64,000 nt of DNA from Labilithrix sp. (GTDB lineage Bacteria; Myxococcota_A; Polyangia; Polyangiales; Polyangiaceae). Below, piece by piece: positions 9,025-16,778 of the stretch. The stretch covers positions 1 through 64,000 of the forward strand of contig JAHBWD010000011.1 in the NCBI GenBank assembly GCA_019637175.1, in the 5' to 3' direction. Position 1 is the stretch's first letter. Each line of letters starts with the position of its first letter. The notes beneath the pieces were generated by a model. The model ran no database searches, was not told the origin of the DNA, and saw only the letters and a program-made list of their open reading frames with translations. Position numbers and translations under genes: made by a program.

Positions 9025-10869
9025 GTGAGCTCTCGATCCCTGTACGCTCGCACCGCCCAAGCGGTTCTGCGGAGGCCGTCGCTCGGTCTCGCCATCGTGT
9101 GCGGCTCTCTGATGCACGCGGCCGGCCACACGATTCTCGCGGCCGCGGGTGGGGGCCTCGCGCGCTCGCTCGCAGGGGCAGGACCCCAGGGTAACGCTCG
9201 ATCCATCGCGACGCTCGCGACGCTCGGCGGCGGCGACGTCGTCATCGGCCTCGCGATCGCCGGATTGTTTGCGGCCATCGCCAAGTTGGTTGGCGGCGTC
9301 GTGGCGGGTCGAGCGGAGGCCCGGGTGGCGGGGAGTGTCGGCGCGAGCCTACGCCTCGAGGTCCTCGACCGCGTCCTCGGTGTACACACGTTGCGCCGTG
9401 CACGACACGGCGATCATGGATCGGCGGAGCCGTCGCGGAACCTCGCGGCGCTCACGACGCACGTGAAGGCTGTGGAGAACGGCGTCGCGCGCGGCGTCTT
9501 CGCCGAGCTGCGCGCGGTGATGCAGCTCGCGCCCCTCGGTCTGCTGCTCGTCGTCCTCGCGCCGCGCCTCGCGATGAGCGCGGTGTGCGCGCTCGCGGCG
9601 TTCGCGCTGCTCGTGATGTCCGCGCGGCGCGCGATCAAGCGCGGTCACGTGCGCGCCGCGCGAGAGTCGGAGCTCTTGCTCGGCGCGGCGGACGAAGCGG
9701 TGAAGCACGCCGATCTCTGGGCGACGTACGGCGCGGAGGAGAAGGTGCGCGCGCACGTCGCTGGCGTCGGCCGTCGCATCGTCGAGACGAACGCGACGCT
9801 GCGCGCGCGCGCGGCGCTCCTCTCCGGGACGAGCGAGGTGCTCGGCGCGCTCGCGCTCGTGCTCACCTTGGCGCTCGTCGGCGCGGGCGCGATCGCGGGC
9901 GTGGAGCGCGGCGAGATCGTTCCGTTCGCGATCGCGTTCTTCATGGCGTACCGGCCGCTCCGCGACCTCGTCGAAGGGAGGCTCGCGCGGACGAAGGGCG
10001 AGAGCGCGCACGCGGACGTGAACGAAGAGGACGCGGGCGTGCGTGGGCGCGCCCGCGAGAGAGAGAGCACGAGGGCGTGGGGCCGCGCGGAGCTCGTGAT
10101 CGACGGCGCGGTGGCCGCCTTCGGCGATCACGCGCCGGTGACCTTGCGCCTCGGCCCGGGCCAGATCGCGGCGATCGTGGGCCCGACGGGCGTGGGCAAG
10201 ACCTCGCTCTTGCGCGCGCTCCTCGGCCTCGACGCGCTGCGCGCCGGCAGCGTCCGGTGGGGCGCGGAGGAGATCTCGACGCGCGGCGTCGGCCCCACGG
10301 AGAGGCCCTTCGCGTGGGTGCCGCAAGACGCGCCCGTGCTCGCGGAGACGCTGCGCGCCAACGTGATGCTCGGCGGTGAAGCGCGAGGCGACGTCGAAGA
10401 GATCCTCGAGGCGCTCGGCGCAGCGACGCTCGCGTCGATGGGCGATGCGACGCTCGCGACCGAGCGACCGGTCTCGGGCGGAGAGCGTCAGTGGATCGCG
10501 GTCGCGCGCGCGATGGCGACGCGCCTTCCCGTGCTCCTGCTCGACGAGCCGACGAGCGCGCTCGACGCGCCGGCGCAGACGCGCATGCTGCGCGCGATCG
10601 CGAAGCTGCGCGGCAAGCGCACCGTGCTGCTCGTCACCCACCGCACGGAGCCGCTCGCGATCGCCGACGTCGTCGTGACGCTACAGCGGCGTGAGGATGC
10701 GCAAGAGAGGGCCGGCGGTCACGGCGATCTCCGCGCTGCGGAGCAGCTCGCCGTCGAGGACGTAGGCCCCACCCGTCTCGTCCCCACGCAGACGTGGGGC
10801 CCCGTCCTCGTCGCCGAAGCGCAGCGTGAGACGCGTCGCGAGGGTGTCGACGCGCCCGCGGCCGAGTAG
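9025..10869 (+). CDS. ABC exporter half-transporter (fused TMD-NBD)
   Basis: A 614-residue exporter subunit. About five hydrophobic helices occupy residues 18-310, then a short charged linker leads into a complete ATPase: Walker A GPTGVGKT (386-393), Q-loop WVPQD, signature SGGERQ (484-489), Walker B LLLDEPTSAL (504-513) and H-loop VTHRTEP. Start is GTG 9025. The last 63 codons after the H-loop lie antisense to the end of the diacylglycerol-kinase gene and look unlike an ABC C-terminus, so the true stop may have been lost or the tail may be functionless. The transported substrate is unknown; half-transporters usually homodimerise. Confidence 0.8.
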   Translation: MSSRSLYARTAQAVLRRPSLGLAIVCGSLMHAAGHTILAAAGGGLARSLAGAGPQGNARSIATLATLGGGDVVIGLAIAGLFAAIAKLVGGVVAGRAEARVAGSVGASLRLEVLDRVLGVHTLRRARHGDHGSAEPSRNLAALTTHVKAVENGVARGVFAELRAVMQLAPLGLLLVVLAPRLAMSAVCALAAFALLVMSARRAIKRGHVRAARESELLLGAADEAVKHADLWATYGAEEKVRAHVAGVGRRIVETNATLRARAALLSGTSEVLGALALVLTLALVGAGAIAGVERGEIVPFAIAFFMAYRPLRDLVEGRLARTKGESAHADVNEEDAGVRGRARERESTRAWGRAELVIDGAVAAFGDHAPVTLRLGPGQIAAIVGPTGVGKTSLLRALLGLDALRAGSVRWGAEEISTRGVGPTERPFAWVPQDAPVLAETLRANVMLGGEARGDVEEILEALGAATLASMGDATLATERPVSGGERQWIAVARAMATRLPVLLLDEPTSALDAPAQTRMLRAIAKLRGKRTVLLVTHRTEPLAIADVVVTLQRREDAQERAGGHGDLRAAEQLAVEDVGPTRLVPTQTWGPVLVAEAQRETRREGVDAPAAE

Positions 10870-11679
10870 CGGCCGCCCGGCGAGCACGAGCGGGAGCTGA
10901 GGGCCGAGCGCCGCCGGGCCGAGCGGCGTCGCCACGACGTGAAAGCGATCGACCCGCTCGGCCGCGCGATGAAGGAGGCGGAGGCCGAGGCCGAGGTTTC
11001 GCACGACGCTCGCGCATACGAGGCTCGCGCGATCGAGGGGCGCGCGCTCGCCGTCGATCTCGAGCACGCAGGGCACCGGCGTGAGCACGCGGCGCGCGAG
11101 CGCACCGCGCGCGAACGAGCCGGCGAACACGCGCGCGACGATGCTCGCCGCGCCGCCGTAGCCGCGCGCGCCTTCGCGCTCGTAGACCTCGAAGAAGCGC
11201 GAGACGAGCCCCGCGCCGACGATGAAGCCGATGCGCTCGGCGTCGTCGTCGCGGATTCGAAGCGACGGCCGATGCGTCGCGACCACGCGGCCCGCGACCA
11301 AGGCGTCGAGCAGGCGCCTCGCGTAGCGCGCCGGGCTCCCGGCGTAGCCCCAGTTGCGCGCCACCGTGCTCACCGTGCCTCCCGGCGCGAGCGCGAGGCC
11401 GGGGAGATCTTCGCCGCGGCCGGCCGCGCGGAACGCCCTCGCGAGCGCCGAGACGCCCGCCATGTAGGACCCGTCGCCGCCCGCGAGCACGACGACGTCG
11501 GGCACGACGCGCGCGATCTGCGCGGCCGCCTCGTCGAGATCCGCCATGGATCGCGTCTCGACGACGCGCACGCCCGGGCGGCGCGCGCGCAGCGCGTCGA
11601 GCAGCGGTCCTTCGCGCTCGAGCCTTCGTGCCCGTCGGTTCACGAGGGTGACGAGCTTTCGGAGACCGCCGTCCGCCAT
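10681..11679 (-). CDS. Diacylglycerol/lipid kinase family protein (DAGK catalytic domain)
   Basis: A 332-residue soluble or membrane-associated kinase of the YegS/DgkB/sphingosine-kinase group. The nucleotide-binding signature VVVLAGGDGSYMAGV and the downstream LALAPGGTVSTVARNWG match the GGDGT and PxGTxNxxA motifs, though Thr and Asn are replaced (GGDGS; TVSTVAR), which could alter substrate or activity. ATG 11679 begins MADGGLRKLVTLVNRRARR, the beta-1 strand typical of the fold. It phosphorylates a lipid hydroxyl if active. It diverges from the HEAT-like lipoprotein and overlaps the ABC exporter 3' end by 189 bases. Confidence 0.78.
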   Translation of the reverse strand: MADGGLRKLVTLVNRRARRLEREGPLLDALRARRPGVRVVETRSMADLDEAAAQIARVVPDVVVLAGGDGSYMAGVSALARAFRAAGRGEDLPGLALAPGGTVSTVARNWGYAGSPARYARRLLDALVAGRVVATHRPSLRIRDDDAERIGFIVGAGLVSRFFEVYEREGARGYGGAASIVARVFAGSFARGALARRVLTPVPCVLEIDGERAPLDRASLVCASVVRNLGLGLRLLHRAAERVDRFHVVATPLGPAALGPQLPLVLAGRPLLGRGRVDTLATRLTLRFGDEDGAPRLRGDETGGAYVLDGELLRSAEIAVTAGPLLRILTPL

Positions 11680-11743
11680 CGATGACGCCCAGCTAACCAC
11701 GACGGAATTCCCCGCGGTCGGAAAACCAGCTACCTCGTAGAGG

Positions 11744-13093
11744 ATGAGCCGCCGGCATGTCCGTCTCGTTCTCGCGTCGCTCACCGCTCTCGCGGCGGCC
11801 TCTTGCGGCAACCCCGCGTACCGCGCCGCGGAGCGCGGCGATCATGCGCGCCTGCGCGCGGAGATCGCCGGCAAGCACGAGCGCGGAAAGCTCTCGAACG
11901 GTGAGGCCGCGTGTCTCGCGCGCGCGGTCGCGACGCGCGAGCTCGTCACCGCGAAGGACGAAGCGACGGCGGTCTCGCGCATCCGCGAGTCGCGCGCGTG
12001 CGCCGGGGAGCTCGACGACGCGCTCGAGGCGCGGATGAAGACGCACGACGCCGCCGGCGCGGAGGCCGCGCTCTCGCGCGTGGAAGACGGCAAGCTGAGC
12101 GAGAGCGCCGCGCGCGCGTTCCTCACCGATCCCGACGACCGGTGGCGCGCCGTGGGCGCGCGCACGCTCCATCGCGACGACGACAAGGCGGCGCGCCAGC
12201 AGGCGATCCTCGATCCGAGCCCGAAGGTGCGGCGGAGCGCGATCCGCGCCGCGGCCGACGCGAAGGATCCGGCGGATCTCGACGTGCTCTTCGAGACCGC
12301 GCGCGTCGACCCCGAGCTGATGCTGCGCAACGAGGCGCTCCGCGCGATGAGCGCCATCCTGCGCACCGACGCGGGCAAGCCGCGCGCCGCGGAGCACGCG
12401 ATGCGCCTGCGCGATCTCTGGAACGCGGGCGACGACGCCGTCCGCGAAGACGTCGCCGTCGCGTGGGCGCTCGCGCCGGTGTTCGAAAGTGGAGGCCGCG
12501 AAGCGCTGCGCGTCCACATCGCGGGCGGCAAGGGGCCGGGCGCGATCGCGGCGGCGGGCGTCGTCGTGCGAACCGCGGCGAAGGACGCCGAGCTCGTCGC
12601 TTCGGCGAGCGCGCTGCTCGCGCGCACGATCGTCGAGGGATCGCGGCGCGATCGCCTGCACGCGATCGCGTCGGCGCGGGCGAACGGCGCCGAGCTCGAG
12701 GCGCTGCGCAAGGCCGCCAAGGACGACGACCTCGACATCCGGGTGCCGGCGCTCGCCCGCATCATGGATTCGAAGCCCGACCGTGACGCCGCGATGCGCG
12801 ACCTCGAGGCGATCGCCGGCCAGGGGGTCGCGAAAGGCAAGGACGCGCCCGAAGAGCGCGTGCTCCAGCACGCCGCCCGCGCGCGCCTCGCGCTCGCGTA
12901 CGCCGGCGATCTGCGGATCCAAGCGTGGATCGAGCAAGACCTCGCGGCCTCCGACCCGCGCCGGCGCCTGGGCGCGGCCTCCGCGCTCTCGGCCCTCGGC
13001 CGCGCCGCGCGGGCGGCCCCGCTCCTCGCCGACGCCGATCCCAGCGTCCGCACCCGCGCAGCATGTACGATGCTCGTCGCCTCTCGGCGCTGA
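11744..13093 (+). CDS. HEAT-like repeat lipoprotein
   Basis: A 449-residue protein with a lipoprotein signal (lipobox AAASC) followed by alternating helices with repeated (D)PSPKVRRSAIRAAADAKDP-type units, for example around residues 160-190, 325-345 and 410-440, which is the look of HEAT/PBS-like repeats. Such repeats form a curved scaffold for protein binding; no enzyme motif is seen. The AGAGG directly abutting ATG 11744 is too close for a standard site, so the start rests on the signal peptide. It precedes the TRAP operon by 74 bases on the same strand but need not belong to it. Confidence 0.68.
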   Translation: MSRRHVRLVLASLTALAAASCGNPAYRAAERGDHARLRAEIAGKHERGKLSNGEAACLARAVATRELVTAKDEATAVSRIRESRACAGELDDALEARMKTHDAAGAEAALSRVEDGKLSESAARAFLTDPDDRWRAVGARTLHRDDDKAARQQAILDPSPKVRRSAIRAAADAKDPADLDVLFETARVDPELMLRNEALRAMSAILRTDAGKPRAAEHAMRLRDLWNAGDDAVREDVAVAWALAPVFESGGREALRVHIAGGKGPGAIAAAGVVVRTAAKDAELVASASALLARTIVEGSRRDRLHAIASARANGAELEALRKAAKDDDLDIRVPALARIMDSKPDRDAAMRDLEAIAGQGVAKGKDAPEERVLQHAARARLALAYAGDLRIQAWIEQDLAASDPRRRLGAASALSALGRAARAAPLLADADPSVRTRAACTMLVASRR

Positions 13094-13166
13094 TCGAGGA
13101 GAGCGTTTTTCCGGGCGTGAGGACGATTGACATCAGCGGTTGCGGGCCTGTACGAATCGGGCCGCG

Positions 13167-14153
13167 ATGCGAAACAAGCTTCTCATGACCCTCCTCGTGA
13201 GCGCCCTCGCGCTCGGGAACAGCGGCTGCCTCAAGAAGATGATCTTGAACGGCACGATCGCGTCGACGCGCATCGGGTCCGGAGCCGCCGACACGATCGG
13301 CGACTACGAGCTCGCGCGCTCTGCGGCGTCGGCTGGTCTTCTCCAGTTCGAAGGCATGCACCGCCTCTCGCCCGACAACGAAGACGCCCTCTTCCTCTTG
13401 ATGAAGGGCTGGGCGGGCTACGGCTACGCGTTCGCGATGGACGACTACGAAGCCGCGAACCTCGGTAACGACGAGAGCCTCGCCGAGTACCACAAGAAGC
13501 GCGCGAAGCTCGCGTTCGACCGCAGCATCTCGTACGGCCTCGAGCTCATCGCCAAAGAGGCCGACGGGTTCAAGGAAGCGACGAAGAACGCCGAGACGAT
13601 CAAGGCGTGGCTCGACAAGCACTTCGACGACAAGGAGGAGGCCGAGAACCTGTTCTGGGTCGGCTCCGCGTGGCTCGCGCGCGTGAACGTGTTGAAGGAC
13701 GAGCCGGAGTACGTCGCGCAGCTCTTCGTCGGCGTCGCGTTCCTCGAGCGAAGCCGCGAGCTCAATCCGGAGTACATGGCGTGGGGTGCGACCTCGACGC
13801 TCGCCGCCTACCACGCGCGCTCGCCCATGGCTGAGCTCGACGAGGCGAAGAAGCTCCTCGACGTCGCCCTCGAGAAGACCCAGCGCAAGGCCCTCGGCGT
13901 CCAGCTCAATTACGCGCGCTACGCCTGCGCGAAGAGCGATCAGGCGCTCTACGAGAAGATGCTCAACGAGGTCGTGAACACCGAGGATCCCGATCCGAAC
14001 CTGCGCCTCCAGAACACGGTGGCGAAGCGACGCGCCAAGCGCGGGCTCACCAAGCAGGCGATGGAAGACTGCGGGTTCATGGCGCCTTCGCCGCCCGCTC
14101 CCCCGCCGGCGGCGGCCCCGGCTCCGGCCGCGGAGCCGAAGAAGTCTCCTTGA
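13167..14153 (+). CDS. TRAP-associated TPR lipoprotein, TatT-like
   Basis: A 328-residue lipoprotein (signal MRNKLLMTLLVSALALGNSGC) with helical TPR-like pairs and the conserved start of the mature domain LKKMILNGTIASTRIGSGAA seen in TatT-type proteins. TatT (Tp0956 in Treponema) is a trimeric periplasmic partner of a DctP-type binding protein in TPAT transporters. The order here, TatT then DctP, DctQ and DctM, is that of TPAT loci. The C-terminus is a Pro/Ala-rich tail (PSPPAPPPAAAPAPAAEPKK). ATG 13167 is chosen because it puts the lipobox (NSGC) at residue 21. It likely feeds or stores ligand for the binding protein. Confidence 0.8.
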   Translation: MRNKLLMTLLVSALALGNSGCLKKMILNGTIASTRIGSGAADTIGDYELARSAASAGLLQFEGMHRLSPDNEDALFLLMKGWAGYGYAFAMDDYEAANLGNDESLAEYHKKRAKLAFDRSISYGLELIAKEADGFKEATKNAETIKAWLDKHFDDKEEAENLFWVGSAWLARVNVLKDEPEYVAQLFVGVAFLERSRELNPEYMAWGATSTLAAYHARSPMAELDEAKKLLDVALEKTQRKALGVQLNYARYACAKSDQALYEKMLNEVVNTEDPDPNLRLQNTVAKRRAKRGLTKQAMEDCGFMAPSPPAPPPAAAPAPAAEPKKSP

Positions 14154-14260
14154 GACGCGGATCGACTGAATCCGGTTGCCAAGAGAGAGTCCAAGAGTAC
14201 GGTCTTACTTACGCGCGGGAAGGCACTGATCCCGCGTTCAGCCGCGCAGGAGGCTTCGCG

Positions 14261-15256
14261 ATGATGAGAAGGTTGCTGGTGGTTCTGGCGGTGCTCGCCA
14301 CCCTCGGCTTCGCCAAGACCGCTTCGGCGGACGGACCGAACGAGATCAAGCTCGGTACGCTCGCACCGGCCGACTCGGCCTGGGGCAAGGTCTTCAAGGC
14401 CTGGTCGAAGGCGGTCGAGGAGGAGAGCGGCGGCAAGATGAAGCTCTCCTGGTACTTCAACGGTACCCAGGGCGACGAGATCGCGATGGTCGGCAAGATG
14501 CGGAGCAAGCAGCTCGACGGCGGTGCGTTCACCGCGACGGGCCTCTCGCAGATCTATCCGCACATCATCGCGCTCCAGATGCCGGGCCTCTTCCCGACCT
14601 GGGCGAAGCTCGACGCGGTTCGCGAGAAGACGAAGGGGAAGTTCACGAGCGCGTTCGAGGCCGAAGGCTTCCGCCTGCTCGGCACCGGCGACGTCGGCAT
14701 CGCGCGTCTGATGTCGAAGGGCGCGCCCGTGCGCACGCCCGACGACCTCAAGAAGATGCACCCGTTCTACATCTCGGGCGACGAGATCGGGAAGAAGTTC
14801 CTCGAGACCGTCGGCGTGCCTTCGCCGAAGGCGCTCGGCGTTCCGTCGATCCTCCCGGGCCTCTCGTCGAAGTCGATCGACGTCATCAACTCGCCGCCCA
14901 TCGCGGCCGAGCAGCTCCAGTGGGCGGCGCACGTCGATCACATCAACACCATGGCGAGCGGCATCGGCATCGGCGCCCTCATCATGAACAAGGAAAAATT
15001 CGACAAGCTGCACGACGACGAGAAGGCGATCCTGAAGCGCACCGGCGAGAACACCGGCACGCTGCTCACGCAGCGGATCCGCGGGATCGACGAGGCGGCC
15101 TACAACCGCCTGAAGGCGAGCAAGACGGTGGTCGAGCTCAACGACGCCGAGAAGGCGGCGTGGGCCGAGGTCTTCAAGAAGGTCCGCAGCTCGCTGAAGA
15201 CGGAAGGAAAGATCAAAGCCGACGTCTACGACGAGGTCACGGCGGCGGCGCAGTAG
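14261..15256 (+). CDS. dctP: TRAP transporter substrate-binding protein (DctP family)
   Basis: A 331-residue periplasmic binding protein with a cleavable signal (ending TASA|DGP). Family features are clear: IKLGTLAPADSAWGK at the start of the mature form, then WYFNGTQGDEIAMVGKMRSK and the helix KMHPFYISGDEIGKKFLETVG. A perfect AGGAGG (14248-14253) lies seven bases before ATG 14261, the strongest ribosome-binding site in the window, which fits the excess of binding protein over permease normally needed. Ligands of the family are organic acids or lipophilic compounds; the specificity arginine region is FRLLGTGDVGIARLM, so the ligand cannot be assigned. Confidence 0.88.
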   Translation: MMRRLLVVLAVLATLGFAKTASADGPNEIKLGTLAPADSAWGKVFKAWSKAVEEESGGKMKLSWYFNGTQGDEIAMVGKMRSKQLDGGAFTATGLSQIYPHIIALQMPGLFPTWAKLDAVREKTKGKFTSAFEAEGFRLLGTGDVGIARLMSKGAPVRTPDDLKKMHPFYISGDEIGKKFLETVGVPSPKALGVPSILPGLSSKSIDVINSPPIAAEQLQWAAHVDHINTMASGIGIGALIMNKEKFDKLHDDEKAILKRTGENTGTLLTQRIRGIDEAAYNRLKASKTVVELNDAEKAAWAEVFKKVRSSLKTEGKIKADVYDEVTAAAQ

Positions 15257-15279
15257 CGACGCTTTCGTCGACTCACGGA

Positions 15280-15311
15280 TGCGAAAAGGCGGCCTCGGCC
15301 GCCTTTTCGCA
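15280..15311 (+). terminator. Intra-operon hairpin between dctP and dctQ
   Basis: TGCGAAAAGGCGGC pairs perfectly with GCCGCCTTTTCGCA (14 bp) around CTCG, 23 bases after the dctP stop and 42 before dctQ. There is no T-run beyond it. In TRAP operons such hairpins between P and QM genes usually stabilise the upstream message or partially terminate, giving more binding protein than permease. Confidence 0.6.
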
Positions 15312-15353
15312 CTTAAAGCGCCGGAGCGCCGAAGCCTGATAGCCTGGCCGGCG

Positions 15354-16778
15354 ATGGCGGAAGACAAGAAGGCCGAGCCGGAAGAGCCCGCGAAGACGAG
15401 CGAGCCGAAGGTCGAGGCATCGGAGAAGGCCGAGGCGTCCGAGAAGGCCGAGGCGTCCGAGAAGGCCGAGGCGTCCGAGAAGGCCGAGGCGTCCGAGAAG
15501 GCCGAGGCGTCCGAGAAGGCCGAGGCGAAGAAGCCCGACGAGAAGCCTTCGTCGCCTTGGCCGAGCGCGCGCAAGTCGGAGACGCCCGCGCCGGGCCCGG
15601 CGACGCCTTCGGACCCGCCCGCCGCGGCGGCCGACGCGCCCGCCACGAAAGCGTCGTGGGGCGATCCGATCGATCGGCTCGATCGCGCGTGGACGAAGCT
15701 CGACGCACGGCTCTGCGCGTACGTGCTCGTCGCCGAGATCCTCACGTTGGTCTTCTGGATCTCCATCAAGGCGCTCTCGAGCTCCGGTCAGGGCGGCCCG
15801 GGGATGCTCTTTCGCTCGATGCTCACCGCGCTCGTCCTCGGCGTGATCGCGTGGCGCGGCGCGAAGAAGCACGCCAAGCGCGAGCACATCACCACGGCGG
15901 CCGTCGTCGCCGGCTTCGTCGTCGGCCGCTTCTGGGGCGACGCGGGCAGCGCCTACTTCGCCAACGTTCAGGCGTGGCTCCAGAACGCTTCGATCCTCGT
16001 CTTCTTCGGCGGCGCGAGCGACGTCGCCAAGCGCCTCACGCTGTGGCTCGCGCTCCTCGGCGCGTCGGTCGCCACCGCGCAGGGCAAACACATCAACGTC
16101 GACGTCGTCATGCGCTTCCTCACGCCCCGAGCGCGCGTCCCGGTCGCCGTGCTCGGCTGGATGACCGCCGCCGTCGTGTGCGTCGCCGGCGTCTGGGGCT
16201 TCTTCGACCACGTCGCGGTCGAAGACTTCCGCGTCCCGACGACGATGAAGTGCGCCGGCGACGAGACGAAGACGTGCAACGTCGAGCCGGGCACGAAGAT
16301 CGATCGCGTGATGCACGACGTCGGTCGCGATTTCTTCCTCGCCGGCCGCCAGCTCTCGCTCGATCTCCGCACGTTCCCCAAGGTGCTCTTCGGCACGCCT
16401 TACGCGAAGACGATGACGCCGAAGGAGTGGAACGAGTGGCTCAAAGACGGCGGCTGGGAGAAGCACTTCCCCGCCGACGACGTGAAGGCCCTCGAGATCA
16501 CCGACGACTCGACCGAGTGGCGCAGCCCCGCGGTCACCTCGGTGCCCGGCGCGTCCGAGCGCGTGCACATGCTCCTCGTGAAGGAGCTCAACTTCGTCTT
16601 CGCGTTCGGGCTCCTGGTCATCGCCATACGGTTCTTCCTTCGATCGCTGCTCGCGATAAGCGGGCACGTGAAGGTCGATCCCAACGCCGCGCACGGCGAC
16701 GAGGAGCTCGCGCACATCCACGATCACTCGCCCGAGGCCGAAGCGGCCGACGCGGCGATCAAGGAGACGGTGCGATGA
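15354..16778 (+). CDS. dctQ: TRAP transporter small membrane subunit (DctQ-like) with repeat-rich N-terminus
   Basis: A 474-residue version of the normally about 170-residue DctQ. Residues 1-58 are highly charged and contain six tandem EKAEAS units; 59-105 are Pro/Ala-rich. Membrane segments follow: YVLVAEILTLVFWISIKAL, then MLTALVLGVIAW, a segment around TLWLALLGASVATAQGKHI with the DctQ hallmark HINVD, and VAVLGWMTAAVVCVAGVWGF. A hydrophilic loop of about 120 residues with KCAGDETKTC separates this from the last segment (LNFVFAFGLLVIAIRFFLRS). Start ATG 15354; the stop overlaps the next ATG as ATGA, so DctQ and DctM are translationally coupled. Confidence 0.8.
   Translation: MAEDKKAEPEEPAKTSEPKVEASEKAEASEKAEASEKAEASEKAEASEKAEASEKAEAKKPDEKPSSPWPSARKSETPAPGPATPSDPPAAAADAPATKASWGDPIDRLDRAWTKLDARLCAYVLVAEILTLVFWISIKALSSSGQGGPGMLFRSMLTALVLGVIAWRGAKKHAKREHITTAAVVAGFVVGRFWGDAGSAYFANVQAWLQNASILVFFGGASDVAKRLTLWLALLGASVATAQGKHINVDVVMRFLTPRARVPVAVLGWMTAAVVCVAGVWGFFDHVAVEDFRVPTTMKCAGDETKTCNVEPGTKIDRVMHDVGRDFFLAGRQLSLDLRTFPKVLFGTPYAKTMTPKEWNEWLKDGGWEKHFPADDVKALEITDDSTEWRSPAVTSVPGASERVHMLLVKELNFVFAFGLLVIAIRFFLRSLLAISGHVKVDPNAAHGDEELAHIHDHSPEAEAADAAIKETVR
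15423..15527 (+). repeat. 18-bp tandem repeat inside dctQ
   Basis: Five exact head-to-tail copies of GAGAAGGCCGAGGCGTCC (15423-15512) and a sixth copy diverging after 15 bases encode (EKAEAS)n. Sequence identity between copies down to the third codon position points to recent slippage expansion, so copy number should vary between strains. Confidence 0.95.
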
